Source of the DNA: an uncultured Mycobacterium sp.
Lineage (GTDB): Bacteria > Actinomycetota > Actinomycetes > Mycobacteriales > Mycobacteriaceae
NCBI GenBank assembly: GCA_900078375.1
Contig: FLQS01000015.1
Location: 1-64,000, forward strand
Reading direction: 5' to 3'
Length of the DNA stretch: 64,000 bases
The translations under genes and the position numbers were made by a program. Positions 39,338-57,056 of the stretch are shown one piece after another (position 1 is the first letter of the stretch; every line of letters starts with the position of its first letter). Below the pieces are notes generated by a model. That model was not told the DNA's origin. It made no database searches and saw nothing but the letters and a program-made list of their open reading frames with translations.

Positions 39338-41844
39338 TGCGCCTGCCCTACAGCTGGCTCCGTGAAGTCGTTCAGCGCGGCGCACCGGGCTGGGACGTCG
39401 AGCCACATGATCTGGAGCAGGCGCTGATTCGCGTCGGTCACGAGGTCGAGGACATCATCACGCTGGGACCGGTCAGTGGGCCGCTGACCGTCGGGCGGGT
39501 CACCGCGATCGAGGAGCTCACCGAGTTCAAGAAGCCGATCCGCGCCTGCAAGGTCAACGTCGGCGAGGAGAGCGACCGCGATATCGTCTGCGGTGCAACG
39601 AACTTCGCCGTCGGGGATCTGGTGGTCGTGGCGTTGCCCGGCGTCACGCTACCCGGCGACTTCCACATCGCCAGCCGCAAGACCTACGGGCGACTTTCGG
39701 ACGGCATGATCTGCTCTGCCGCCGAATTAGGCTTGGGTGCCGATCATTCCGGGATCATGGTGCTGCCGCCGGGAACTGCAGAGCCGGGGGCCGACGCCAT
39801 TGGCGTGCTCGGTCTCGACGACGTGGTCTTCGACCTGGCCGTCACACCGGACCGTGGCTACTGTATGTCGGTGCGCGGCATCGCCCGCGAGATCGCCTGC
39901 GCGTACGACCTGGATTTCGTCGACCCCGCCTTCGATCCGGACCGAGTGCCGCCGCTGCCCGTGGAAGGCCCGGCGTTGCCGGTCACGGTCGAATCCGGCA
40001 CCGGTGTAAGCCGTTTCGCGCTGCGCCCGGTCACCGGCATCGACCCGAACGCGCGGTCGCCGTGGTGGCTGCGTCGGCGGCTGATGCTCTCCGGCATCCG
40101 GCCGATCTCGCCGGCCGTCGACGTCACCAACTACGTGATGCTCGAAATCGGTCACCCGATGCACGCCCATGATCGCAGCCGCATCAACGGCGAATTCATC
40201 GTCCGGTTCGCCAAGCCGGGGGAGACCGTCGTCACGCTCGACGACATCGAACGCAAACTCGATCCGGCCGACGTGCTGATCGTCGACGACGTCGCCACCG
40301 CAGCCATCGGCGGCGTCATGGGCGCGGGCACCACCGAGATCGACGACGACTCCACCGACATCCTGCTGGAGGCCGCGGTCTGGGATCCCGCCGCGGTGTC
40401 TCGCACGATCCGCCGCCTGCACCTGGTCAGCGAGGCCGGCCGGCGCTACGAACGTTCGGTCGATCCGGCGATTTCGGTGGCCGCCCTCGACCGGTGCGCG
40501 GCGCTGCTCGCCGAGATCGCCGGCGGCACCATCGAGCCCACGCTGACCGACTGGCGCGGTGACCCGCCGCGTGACGACTGGTCGCCGGCCCCGGTGCGGA
40601 TGCGTTTCGACCTGCCCGACCGGATGGCCGGTGTCGAGTACGAAGGTGGCGCCGCCGTAAAGCGGTTGACGCAGATCGGTGCCGCCGTCTCTGAGGACGA
40701 CGCCGACCCTGCGATTCTCGTGGTGACACCACCGAGCTGGCGGCCCGATCTGGTGCAGCCCGCCGACCTTGTCGAGGAGGTGCTGCGGCTGGAGGGGTTG
40801 GACAAGATCCCGTCGGTGCTGCCCACCGCCCCGGCCGGCCGCGGTCTCACCGCCGGGCAGAAGCGGCGCCGCGCGGTCGGCAAATCGCTGGGTCTGTCGG
40901 GCTATGTCGAGGTACTGCCCACCCCGTTCCTGCCCGCCGGGATCTTCGACACGTGGGGTCTCGCCTCGGAAGACGCCAGGCGATCCGTCGTTTCGGTGCT
41001 CAACCCGCTGGAGGCCGACCGGCCGCACCTGGCCACCACGCTGTTGCCGGCGCTGCTGGAAGCGTTGTCCCGCAACGTCTCCCGTGGTTTTGTCGATGTC
41101 GCGCTGTTCTCCATCGCGCAGGTGGTGCACCCGACGGAGCAGACCAAGGGCGTCGAGCTGATCCCGACGCATCGCAGGCCGAGCGACGAGGAGATCGCGG
41201 CGCTGGACGCCTCGCTGCCGAGCCAGCCGGTCCACGTCGGCGCCGTGTTGACCGGACTGCGCGAACCGCGCGGCCCGTGGGGCCCGGGGCGCCCGGTCGA
41301 GGCCGCCGACGCGTTCGAGGCCGTACGGATCATCGCCCGCGCGTGCGGGGTGGACGTCACGTTGCGCGCCGCGCAGCTCCTGCCGTGGCATCCGGGCCGC
41401 TGTGCGGAGGTCCTGGTGGACGGGCGGGTCGTCGGGCACGCCGGCCAGCTGCATCCCGCGGTGATCGAGCGCTCCGGGCTGCCGAAGGGCACCTGCGCGG
41501 TCGAGCTGGACCTGGATGCGGTGCCGATCACCGAGACGCTGGCCGCCCCGCGGGTCTCGCCCTTCCCGGCGGTCTTCCAGGATGTCAGCCTGGTGGTGGC
41601 CGGTGATGTCGCAGCACAGGCCGTGGTCGACGCGGTGCGCGACGGCGCCGGGGAGCTGCTGGAGGACGTGGCGCTGTTCGATGTGTACACCGGGCCGCAG
41701 ATCGGCGAGGACCGCAAATCGCTGACACTGGCGTTGCGGTTCCGCGCCCCGGACCGGACGCTGACCGAGGACGAGGCCAGCGCCGCCCGCGACGCCGCGG
41801 TGGCCGCGGCCGCCGAGCTTTTGGGCGCCGAACTGCGGGGCTGA
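39337..41844 (+). CDS. pheT: Phenylalanyl-tRNA synthetase beta subunit
   Basis: 835 aa. Domain order: N-terminal strand [12 protein letters not shown], tRNA-binding OB domain (about 40-150, [15 protein letters not shown]), B3/B4 editing domain (about 210-390), B5 DNA-binding-like domain (about 410-480), class II-like core, and the C-terminal FDX-ACB domain ([28 protein letters not shown]). The B3/B4 domain removes Tyr mischarged on tRNA-Phe. Coupled to pheS by a one-base overlap. Confidence 0.97.
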
Positions 41845-41853
41845 GTTTCTCTG

Positions 41854-41915
41854 CGCGAGCAGACGCAAAAGTCCCGGAAAGCCCGGCATGTCGGGGGCGT
41901 TTGCGTCTGGTCGCG
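41854..41915. repeat. Long inverted repeat after pheT, terminator- or REP-like
   Basis: Left arm gcgagcagacgcaaa (41855-41869) and right arm tttgcgtctggtcgc (41900-41914) pair over 15 bp with one mismatch, around a 30-nt centre that holds a further G/C inverted stretch. It begins 10 nt after the pheT stop. It could end pheST transcription or be a dispersed intergenic palindrome; I faintly recall gcgagcagacgcaaa as frequent between mycobacterial genes. Confidence 0.7.
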
Positions 41916-41934
41916 AGGCCGTTTCAGAATTTAT

Positions 41935-44218
<2,284 letters not shown>

Positions 44219-44222
<4 letters not shown>

Positions 44223-45087
44223 CCGCAACCGTGAACACCAAGGCCGCGGTCCTGGCCGAGGCGCTGCCCTGGCTCAAGCAACTGAACGACAAGATCGTCG
44301 TCGTCAAGTACGGCGGCAATGCGATGACCGACGACCGGCTCAAGGCCGCGTTTGCCGACGACATGGTGTTCCTGCGCAACGCCGGCATTCACCCCGTCGT
44401 GGTGCACGGTGGTGGCCCGCAGATCAGCGCAATGCTCAAACGGCTTGGCATCGCAGGGGAATTCAAGGGCGGCTTCCGGGTTACCACTCCCGAGGTGCTC
44501 GAGGTCGCGCGGATGGTGCTGTTCGGCCAGGTCGGCCGTGAGCTGGTGAATCTCATCAACGCGCATGGCCCGTACGCCGTCGGCATCACGGGTGAGGATG
44601 CGCAACTGTTCACGGCAGTCCGCCGGGGGGTCACGCTCGACGGAGTGCCCACCGACATCGGCCTGGTCGGCGACGTCGAGCACGTCAACACCGCGGCCGT
44701 GTTGGATCTTATTGCTGCTGGGCGTATTCCGGTGATCTCGACGATCGCGCCGGACATCGACGGTGTGGTGCACAACATCAACGCCGACACTGCTGCCGCG
44801 GCCGTCGCAAAGGCACTCGGTGCCGAGAAGCTGCTGATGCTCACCGATGTCGAAGGCCTCTACACCCGCTGGCCCGATCCCAACTCATTGGTCAGCCAGA
44901 TCGACACGGAGATGTTGACTGAGCTGTTGCCCAATTTGGAAACCGGCATGATCCCCAAGATCGAGGCATGCTTGCGGGCCGTCGAAGGCGGGGTTCCCAG
45001 TGCGCATGTGATCGACGGCCGTGTCGAACACTGTGTGCTGGTCGAACTGTTCACCGACGAAGGCACCGGCACGAAAGTGGTTCCCTG

Positions 45088-45088
<1 letters not shown>
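44219..45088 (+). CDS. argB: Acetylglutamate kinase
   Basis: 289 aa, amino-acid kinase fold. VVKYGGNAM binds phosphate, [14 protein letters not shown] binds substrate, and [10 protein letters not shown] and [14 protein letters not shown] ([11 protein letters not shown]) close the active site. It phosphorylates N-acetylglutamate and in arginine producers of this type is usually inhibited by arginine; the N-terminal helix of the feedback-sensitive form is present ([16 protein letters not shown]). ATGA overlap with argJ. Confidence 0.97.
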
Positions 45089-47662
<2,574 letters not shown>

Positions 47663-47704
47663 AAAACTAAATCCGCTCGAGACCTAAAGACTAAGGAGCA
47701 CTTC

Positions 47705-50319
<2,615 letters not shown>

Positions 50320-50361
50320 CCAAGCAGGGTTCGAGCGGTCGGTGTCATCGCCGAGAAGCAG

Positions 50362-50460
50362 GTGGTCAGTGTCAGCATTCTGATCGCGCGGATGGTCGCC
50401 ACGGGCGGTCTGCTCCTGGTCGGCCGCTATCCGGTATCGGATGGCCGCGCCCCGGCCTGA
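50362..50460 (+). CDS. Possible 32-aa small protein or gene remnant
   Basis: GTG 50362 to TGA 50460, with GAGAAG 4-9 nt before it. The product is one hydrophobic segment (SILIARMVATGGLLLVGRYP) and a short polar tail. It may be a tiny membrane protein, a fragment of a lost gene or chance; it fills the space between argH and the convergent ABC-F gene. Low confidence. Confidence 0.25.
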   Translation: MVSVSILIARMVATGGLLLVGRYPVSDGRAPA

Positions 50461-50461
50461 G

Positions 50462-52240
50462 TCAGTCGACCAGCTCCGAGAGCTCCAGCCAGCGGTTCTC
50501 CTTCTCGGCCACCTCGGCCTCCAGCTCGCGCAGCTCCTGCGTCAACCGGCCGAGGCCGACATGATCGGATTGGTCGAACTCGGCCAGCTCGACGTGCTTG
50601 GCGTTCACCCGGTCGGACAGCTTCACCAGCACCCGGTCCAGGGACGCGATTTCCTTTTCCACACTGCGCAATTCGGCACCGGAGAGCGCCTGTGCGGCGG
50701 GCTCCCGAGCTGGCGCGGAAGCGTCACCGGCAGCCTGGCGGCGGGCGGCGAAGCGCAGATACTCGTCAATACCGCCCGGGAGATGACGCAGGTGGCCGTC
50801 GAGGATCGCATACTGCTGATCGGTGACCCGCTCCAGCAGATACCGGTCGTGGGACACCACGATCAGCGTGCCCGGCCACGAGTCGAGCAGATCTTCAGTG
50901 GCCGAGAGCATATCGATGTCGACGTCGTTGGTCGGTTCGTCGAGCACCAGCACGTTGGGCTCCTCGAGCAGCGTCAGCATCAGCAGCAGCCGCCGGCGCT
51001 GCCCGCCGGAAAGTTCACCCACCCGCGATGACAACTGGTCGCGGCGAAAACCCAAGCGTTCCAACAACTGTGTGGGAGTAAGCTCCTTGCCCTCGACCAT
51101 ATAGCCGGCGGGCAGCCGGCCGATGACTTCGCGGACCATATCGCCGGCGATATCGGTGAGCTGACTGGATTGCTGATCGAGCATCGCTAGCCGCACCGTC
51201 TTGCCGCGCTTGACCCGACCCGAATCGGGGGCCACCGTCCCGGCGATCAACCCCAACAGCGTCGACTTCCCCGCGCCGTTGGCTCCGACGATGCCCGTGC
51301 GCTCGCCGGGCCCGATGCGCCATTCCACATCGCGCAGAACGGGTTTCCCGTCATAGGACACCGACACGTCGAGCAGGTCGATGACATCTTTGCCCAGCCG
51401 GGCGGTGGCCAGTTTCGCCAGCTCGACGCCGTTGCGGATCGGTGGCACATCCTCGATCAGCTGGTTGGCCGCGTCGATCCGGAACTTCGGCTTCGAGGTT
51501 CGTGCCGGCGGCCCGCGGCGCAGCCAGGCGAGCTCCTTGCGCATCAGGTTCTGTCGCTTGGCCTCGGCGGCGGCGGCGACGCGGTCACGTTCGACACGCT
51601 GCAACACGTAGGCCGCGTAACCGCCGTCGAACGGTTCGACGACCCCGTCGTGCACCTCCCAGGTGGTGTTGGCGACCTCGTCGAGAAACCACCGGTCGTG
51701 GGTGACGATCAGCAGACCGCCGGTGGTGCGTGACCAGCGGGTCTTGAGGTGCTCCGCCAGCCACGTGATGCCTTCGATATCGAGGTGGTTGGTCGGCTCG
51801 TCGAGGCCGATCACATCCCAGTCGCCGATCAGCAGTTCCGCCAACTGGACGCGGCGGCGCTGGCCGCCGGACAGCCGTGCCACCGGTGTCTGCCAGTCGA
51901 TATCGGAGACCAGGCCGGCGACGACGTCGCGGATCCGGGGGTTGCCCGCCCACTCGTGCTCGGGCAAGTCGCCGACCAGCAGCTGCCCGACGGCGGCGTC
52001 CGGTGCCATGGTGTCGGCCTGGTCCAGCGCGGTGACCCGCAGCCCGCCGCGCCGGGTCACCCGGCCGGCATGCGGTGCGATCCGTCCGGTGAGCATGCCC
52101 AGCAGGCTGGATTTGCCGTCGCCGTTGCGACCGACGATGCCGATGCGGGCGCCGTCGTTGACGCCGACGGTCACGGATTCGAAGACCACCTGCGTCGGAT
52201 ATTCGAGATGGAGCGCCTCGGCGCCGAGCAGGTGTGCCAC
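50462..52240 (-). CDS. ABC-F family ATPase, Uup-like
   Basis: 592 aa from GTG 52240. Two ABC domains (Walker A GRNGDGKSSLLG and GANGAGKSTLLG, signatures LSGGQRRRVQ and LSGGQRRRLL) joined by an Arg-rich linker, with no membrane part. A C-terminal coiled coil (about 500-592, SVEKEIASLDRVLVKLSD) is of the Uup type. ABC-F proteins act on ribosomes and some protect against antibiotics; the Uup branch also affects transposon excision. Which role applies is unclear. The stop lies 142 nt from argH. Confidence 0.9.
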   Translation of the reverse strand: MAHLLGAEALHLEYPTQVVFESVTVGVNDGARIGIVGRNGDGKSSLLGMLTGRIAPHAGRVTRRGGLRVTALDQADTMAPDAAVGQLLVGDLPEHEWAGNPRIRDVVAGLVSDIDWQTPVARLSGGQRRRVQLAELLIGDWDVIGLDEPTNHLDIEGITWLAEHLKTRWSRTTGGLLIVTHDRWFLDEVANTTWEVHDGVVEPFDGGYAAYVLQRVERDRVAAAAEAKRQNLMRKELAWLRRGPPARTSKPKFRIDAANQLIEDVPPIRNGVELAKLATARLGKDVIDLLDVSVSYDGKPVLRDVEWRIGPGERTGIVGANGAGKSTLLGLIAGTVAPDSGRVKRGKTVRLAMLDQQSSQLTDIAGDMVREVIGRLPAGYMVEGKELTPTQLLERLGFRRDQLSSRVGELSGGQRRRLLLMLTLLEEPNVLVLDEPTNDVDIDMLSATEDLLDSWPGTLIVVSHDRYLLERVTDQQYAILDGHLRHLPGGIDEYLRFAARRQAAGDASAPAREPAAQALSGAELRSVEKEIASLDRVLVKLSDRVNAKHVELAEFDQSDHVGLGRLTQELRELEAEVAEKENRWLELSELVD

Positions 52241-52414
52241 TGGGAAGACCCTAGTGGCGCGACGATGCGGGGGAGGAACGACCCTGAGGAGGAGCGGCAC
52301 AGTCGGGCCTAGTCGCGGGCCACCAAACCAGCGGGAAGTGGATCGGCGTTATGCCATGATGTGCTGGCTGTCGGGGCCCTATGCAGCAGCGACGTGGGAC
52401 AGGGGAGAACACCT

Positions 52415-55396
52415 GTGGATCTGAACTTGTCGGCGGTCACCAGGCCTGTGGAACGCCTGATGGCGACGGCGCAGAACGGTTTCGAGGTACTGCGCTGGGG
52501 CGGCTTGGAAACCGGTGCGGTGCCCTCGTCGTATCAGATCGTCGAGAACAAGCCGATGTACAAACTCCGGCGCTACTTCCCGCCGGACAACAGGCCGGGG
52601 CAGCCGCCGGCCGGACCGCCGGTCCTGATGGTCCACCCGATGATGATGTCGGCGAACATGTGGGACGTCACCCGGGAGGACGGCGCGGTCGGCATCCTGC
52701 ACGAGGGCGGGATCGACCCGTGGGTCATCGACTTCGGTTCGCCGGACGAGGTCGAGGGCGGCATGGAGCGCAACCTCACCGACCACATCGTGGCGCTCAG
52801 CGACGCCATCGACGCCGTGAAGGAGGCCACCGGCCAGAGTGTGCATCTGGCCGGCTACTCGCAGGGCGGCATGTTCTGCTATCAGACCGCGGCCTACCGG
52901 CGCACCAAGGACATCGCCAGCATCGTGGCGTTCGGCTCCCCGGTGGACACCCTGGCGGCCCTGCCGATGGGCATCCCGCCCAACCTCGGCGCGGTCGCCG
53001 CCGACTTCATGGCCGACCACATCTTCAACCACATCGACATCCCGGGCTGGCTGGCGCGCACCGGATTTCAGATGCTGGACCCGCTCAAGACCGCCAAGGC
53101 GCGCCTGGACTTCCTGTTCCAGCTGCACGACCGTGACGCCCTGCTGCCGCGTGAGCAGCAGCGGCGTTTCCTGGACTCGGAGGGCTGGATCGCCTGGTCC
53201 GGCCCGGCAGTGTCCGAACTACTCAAACAGTTCATCGCGCACAACCGGATGATGTCGGGCGGGTTCGCGATCAACGGTCAGCTGGTGACGCTGTCCGACA
53301 TCACCTGCCCGGTGCTGGCGTTCGTCGGCGAGGTCGACGACATCGGCCAGCCGGCGTCGGTTCGCGGCATCAAACGGGCCGCGCCCACCGCCGACGTCTA
53401 CGAGGTGATGATCCGAGCCGGTCACTTCGGCCTGGTCGTGGGATCCAAGGCGGCGACTGAGACGTGGCCGACGGTGGCGGACTGGGTGCGCTGGCAGTCC
53501 GGCCTGGACTCCCGGCCGGCCAATATCGCGCCGATGCAGGACAACACCGCCGAACCCGACGAGACAGGGGTGGCGTTGTCCGCGCGCGTGGTGCACACGG
53601 TGGCCGAAGTGTCGGGCCTGGCACTGTCGGCGGCCCGCGGCGCGGCCGATGCGGTGGTCAACGCCAACAAGTCGATGCGCACGCTGGCGGTGGAGACCGC
53701 CCGTACGCTGCCGAGGCTCACCCGGCTGGGGCAGATCAACGATCACACCCGCATCTCGCTCGGCCGCATCATCGACGAGCAGGCCGCGGGCGCCCCCAAT
53801 GGCGAGTTCCTCCTGTTCGACGGCCGCGTGCACACCTACGAGGCGGTCAACCGCCGGATCAACAACGTCGTCCGCGGGCTGATCGGCGTCGGCGTACGTC
53901 AAGGCGAACGGGTCGGTGTACTGATGGACACCCGGCCGTCGGCGTTGGTGGCCATCGCCGCGCTGTCCAGGCTGGGTGCGGTGGCCGTGCTCATGCCGCC
54001 GGACGCCGACCTCGGGGAGGCGGTCCGGCTGGGCGGGGTCACCGAGGTCATCACCGACCCCGGCAACCTCGAGGCGGCGCTCGCGCTGCCGGTCCAGGCG
54101 CTGGTCCTCGGCGGCGGCGAGAGCCGCGACCTCAATCTGCCCGACCACAGCAACGTCATCGACATGGAGAAGATCGACCCGGACGCCGTCGAGCTGCCGG
54201 GCTGGTACCGGCCCAACCCGGGTTTCGCCCGCGACTTGGCATTCGTCGCCTTCAATTCGGTCGGCGGGGTCCTGGTGCCCAAGCAGATGACCAACTATCG
54301 GTGGGCGTTGTCGGCGTTCGGCACCGCCTCGGCCGGCGCCCTGGGCCGCGGCGACACCGTCTACTGCCTGACCCCGCTGCACCACCAATCCGGGCTGCTG
54401 GTCAGCCTCGGCGGCGCGGTCGTCGGCGGCACCAGGATCGCCCTCTCGCGCGGACTGGAACCCGACCGTTTCCGCACCGAAATCCGTCAGTACGGCGTCA
54501 CCGTCGTCTCCTACACCTGGGCGATGCTGCGCGACGTCGTGGATGACACTGTCGACCCGGCCCTCCTGCTACGCGGCAACCACCCGGTCCGGTTGTTCAT
54601 CGGCTCGGGTATGCCGCCCGGCTTGTGGTTGCGGACCGTCGACGCGTTCGCGCCGGCCAACATCGTGGAGTTCTTCGCCACCACCGATGGTCAGGCAGTA
54701 CTGGCCAACGTGTCCGGTGCCAAAGTGGGCAGCAAGGGCCGCCCGCTGCCCGGCGGCGGCCAGGTCGAATTGGCGGCCTACGACCCGGTGGACGACCTGA
54801 TCCTGGAGGACGACCGCGGGTTCGTGGTGGTCGCGGAGCCCAACCAGGTCGGAGTGCTGCTGGCCCGGCCATGGGGACCGATCGACCCGACGGCGTCCGT
54901 CAAGCGGGGCGTCTTCGCCCCGGGTGACACCTGGATCTCCACCGAATACGTCTTCCGCCGCGACGCCGACGGCGACTTCTGGCTGCTCGGGAATCGCCCA
55001 CTGCTGATCCGCACCGCGCGGGGCGTGGTGTTCCCGGAGTCGGTCACCGACGCCGTCACCCGGATCAGTGCCGTCGACCTCGCCGCGACGTACGGGGTCG
55101 ACGTACCAGGCGGCACGATTGCCGTCACCGCGATCACGCTGCGGCCCGGCATGACCGTCACCACCGCCGACCTCACCGACGCGTTCGCGGCGATGCCGGT
55201 CGGACCCGCGCCCGATATCGTCCACGTAGTGCCGGAAATCCCGCTCAGCGCCACCTATCGGCCTACGGCGTCGGCGCTGCGGGCCGAGGGAGTGCCCAAA
55301 GCATCGCGTAACGCCTGGACTTTGGAGCCCGATACGGGGGAGTACAAGCGCTTAACGGCTGCGGCACGTGCTCATGTCGGTGGTACCCAGGACTGA
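52415..55396 (+). CDS. Bifunctional PhaC-like hydrolase / acyl-CoA synthetase fusion (Rv1683 type)
   Basis: 993 aa from GTG 52415, preceded by AGGGGAG. Residues 1 to about 370 resemble a PHA-synthase-type alpha/beta hydrolase with Ser149 in GYSQGG and His in IRAGHFGLVVG. Residues 440-985 are an adenylate-forming domain. Its ATP loop reads FNSVGGVLVPKQM rather than SGTTGxPKG, the A5 motif is FFATTDG, and the A10 Lys is not evident, so activity is uncertain. The M. bovis BCG homologue BCG1721 is reported to hydrolyse triacylglycerol and make acyl-CoA, used when leaving dormancy. Position before a Trm112 gene and the ABC cluster matches Rv1683. Confidence 0.9.
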   Translation: MDLNLSAVTRPVERLMATAQNGFEVLRWGGLETGAVPSSYQIVENKPMYKLRRYFPPDNRPGQPPAGPPVLMVHPMMMSANMWDVTREDGAVGILHEGGIDPWVIDFGSPDEVEGGMERNLTDHIVALSDAIDAVKEATGQSVHLAGYSQGGMFCYQTAAYRRTKDIASIVAFGSPVDTLAALPMGIPPNLGAVAADFMADHIFNHIDIPGWLARTGFQMLDPLKTAKARLDFLFQLHDRDALLPREQQRRFLDSEGWIAWSGPAVSELLKQFIAHNRMMSGGFAINGQLVTLSDITCPVLAFVGEVDDIGQPASVRGIKRAAPTADVYEVMIRAGHFGLVVGSKAATETWPTVADWVRWQSGLDSRPANIAPMQDNTAEPDETGVALSARVVHTVAEVSGLALSAARGAADAVVNANKSMRTLAVETARTLPRLTRLGQINDHTRISLGRIIDEQAAGAPNGEFLLFDGRVHTYEAVNRRINNVVRGLIGVGVRQGERVGVLMDTRPSALVAIAALSRLGAVAVLMPPDADLGEAVRLGGVTEVITDPGNLEAALALPVQALVLGGGESRDLNLPDHSNVIDMEKIDPDAVELPGWYRPNPGFARDLAFVAFNSVGGVLVPKQMTNYRWALSAFGTASAGALGRGDTVYCLTPLHHQSGLLVSLGGAVVGGTRIALSRGLEPDRFRTEIRQYGVTVVSYTWAMLRDVVDDTVDPALLLRGNHPVRLFIGSGMPPGLWLRTVDAFAPANIVEFFATTDGQAVLANVSGAKVGSKGRPLPGGGQVELAAYDPVDDLILEDDRGFVVVAEPNQVGVLLARPWGPIDPTASVKRGVFAPGDTWISTEYVFRRDADGDFWLLGNRPLLIRTARGVVFPESVTDAVTRISAVDLAATYGVDVPGGTIAVTAITLRPGMTVTTADLTDAFAAMPVGPAPDIVHVVPEIPLSATYRPTASALRAEGVPKASRNAWTLEPDTGEYKRLTAAARAHVGGTQD

Positions 55397-55467
55397 GCTT
55401 CTGCCCAGGTCGTGAAGCGCTGTTAGGCTCGCCGGGAGTCCCAGGTGCCAACGCGTCGGAGGAATGC

Positions 55468-56001
55468 ATGCCAACCCAGACCGTTTCACGTCACTGGCGT
55501 CGCGCCGTTCGCGGCACGGCGATCGGTGCTCTGACCGCGGGGCTGCTGGTCGGCGTGGGTGCGCAGCAGGCGCTGGCCGATCCGACCACCGCACCGGCGA
55601 CTCCGAGCGTCGACAGCAACGGGGTTCCGCAGTTCCAGAGCGCCGATCAGCTGCTGCTGTTCATCGATCAGGAGTACGACCAGGGCAGTGGCGGTGGTCA
55701 GCTGTCCAATCTGATCAAGCAGGTTATGAAGCTGCGCGCTCAGGGCATCAAGCCGTCGCGGACCAACATCGCGGAGATCCAGAACGCGCTGCAGTACCGC
55801 CCGAACCAGAAGCCGCTGGTCGAGGCGCTGCAGAACACTCTGGGCTATCAGCAGAAGATCTTCGCCCAGATGCAGCTCCTGCAGCAGGCGCAGCAGCGCC
55901 AGCAGAACAACGCGGTGATGGGCGCCGGTCAGATGCCCAGCGACGGCGCTCCCACCATCGGTGGCAATGGCGCTCCGGCCGCCGCCCCGCCGAGCCCGTA
56001 A
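55468..56001 (+). CDS. Secreted hypothetical protein
   Basis: 177 aa. Classical signal peptide: RRAVRG, hydrophobic core TAIGALTAGLLVGVGAQ, cleavage probably at ALA-DP near residue 38. The mature part is helical and Gln-rich (QKIFAQMQLLQQAQQRQQNN) with a Pro/Ala/Gly tail and no cysteines. GGAGG precedes the ATG. Function unknown; it sits between the fusion enzyme and the Trm112 gene, a place with no counterpart that I recall in H37Rv. Confidence 0.8.
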   Translation: MPTQTVSRHWRRAVRGTAIGALTAGLLVGVGAQQALADPTTAPATPSVDSNGVPQFQSADQLLLFIDQEYDQGSGGGQLSNLIKQVMKLRAQGIKPSRTNIAEIQNALQYRPNQKPLVEALQNTLGYQQKIFAQMQLLQQAQQRQQNNAVMGAGQMPSDGAPTIGGNGAPAAAPPSP

Positions 56002-56008
56002 TCACGCT

Positions 56009-56209
56009 GTGCTCGACGACAAGCTGCTGAAGATCCTGGTGTGTCCGGCCGACCACGGCCTGCTGGTGCTCGTCGACGACGTCCTCTACAACCCGCGCCT
56101 GCACAAGGCCTACCGCATCGAGGACGACATCCCGGTGCTGCTGGTCGACGAGGCGGTCGACGTCGGGCCCGCGGAACATGAGCGCCTGATGGCGCAGTCG
56201 GGCTCCTAA
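56009..56209 (+). CDS. Trm112/YcaR family small protein (Rv1684 type)
   Basis: 66 aa from GTG 56009. LDDKLLKILVCPADHGLLVLVDDVL and RIEDDIPVLLVDEAV follow the Trm112 fold. Only one Cys remains of the zinc-binding CxxC pairs, as is common in bacterial members, so zinc binding is unlikely. In eukaryotes Trm112 activates methyltransferases; the bacterial role is poorly known. Seven nt after the secreted protein gene. Confidence 0.85.
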   Translation: MLDDKLLKILVCPADHGLLVLVDDVLYNPRLHKAYRIEDDIPVLLVDEAVDVGPAEHERLMAQSGS

Positions 56210-56220
56210 CGTCACAGCCG

Positions 56221-57054
56221 ATGTGGCGTAGCGTCGCGACCATGGTCGACAATGGCGTCGCCGAGCAGGTTCGCGGTGAACTCGCCAAGTGGGATCCCGC
56301 CCTCACCAGACGGGTGACCGAGGCGGCCTCGCCGTTGATTCGGATGTACTTTCGCGCGGAGGTGCGCGGCTTGGAGTTGTTGCCGCCGTCGGGCGCAGCC
56401 CTGCTGGTATGCAATCACTCCGGTGGCATGCTCACGCCCGATGTCCCGGTCTTCGGCCCCGCCTTCTACGCCAAGTTCGGCTACGACCGCCCGCTGTACA
56501 CGCTGGCCCACTACGGAATCTTCCTCGTGCCGTGGGGGCCACTGCTGCCGCGCCTGGGCGTCGTGCACGCCAGTCCCGAGGCCGCGACCGCGGCCTTGCG
56601 GTCCGGTGCGGTGGTGCTCGTGTTTCCGGGCGGCGACTACGACGCCTATCGGCCCACGTTGCAGCGGAACGTGATCGACTTCGACGGCCGCACCGGCTAC
56701 GCGCGCACCGCGATCGAAACCGGTGTGCCGATCGTGCCGATGGTCTCCATCGGCGCGCAGGAAACCCAGTTCTTCCTCAGCCGGGGCACCGCGATGGCGT
56801 ATCGGCTGGGGCTGCCACGGATACGCATGGAGATCCTGCCGGTCACCGTCGGCCTTCCGTTCGGGTTGACCGTGACGGTTCCACCGAACCTGCCGCTGCC
56901 GTCGAAGATCGTGATGGAAGTCCTCGAACCTGTTGACCCCTTCGCCTTCGGCAAGAACCCGGACATCGACGAGGTCGACGATCATGTCCGCCGCGTCATG
57001 CAGCGCGCGCTCGACCGGCTGGCCAGCCAACGGCGCTTCCCGATCCTGGGATGA
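56221..57054 (+). CDS. Lysophospholipid/diacylglycerol acyltransferase-like protein (PlsC superfamily)
   Basis: 277 aa from ATG 56221; ATG 56242 would shorten it by 7. The acyltransferase block I is CNHSGGMLTPD with the catalytic His, block III is VFPGGDYDAYRP, and VPIVPMVSIGAQE is block IV. The GGDYDAYRP form resembles the DGAT2/hemolysin-like branch more than plain PlsC. No clear membrane helix. Likely acylates a lysolipid or diacylglycerol. Stop is 2 nt from the convergent TetR gene. Confidence 0.85.
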   Translation: MWRSVATMVDNGVAEQVRGELAKWDPALTRRVTEAASPLIRMYFRAEVRGLELLPPSGAALLVCNHSGGMLTPDVPVFGPAFYAKFGYDRPLYTLAHYGIFLVPWGPLLPRLGVVHASPEAATAALRSGAVVLVFPGGDYDAYRPTLQRNVIDFDGRTGYARTAIETGVPIVPMVSIGAQETQFFLSRGTAMAYRLGLPRIRMEILPVTVGLPFGLTVTVPPNLPLPSKIVMEVLEPVDPFAFGKNPDIDEVDDHVRRVMQRALDRLASQRRFPILG

Positions 57055-57056
57055 CG

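Noticed and set aside
50325..50345. T-loop-like GGTTCGAGC after argH, hinting at a tRNA
   Set aside because: No acceptor stem, anticodon arm or CCA-compatible end can be drawn around it.
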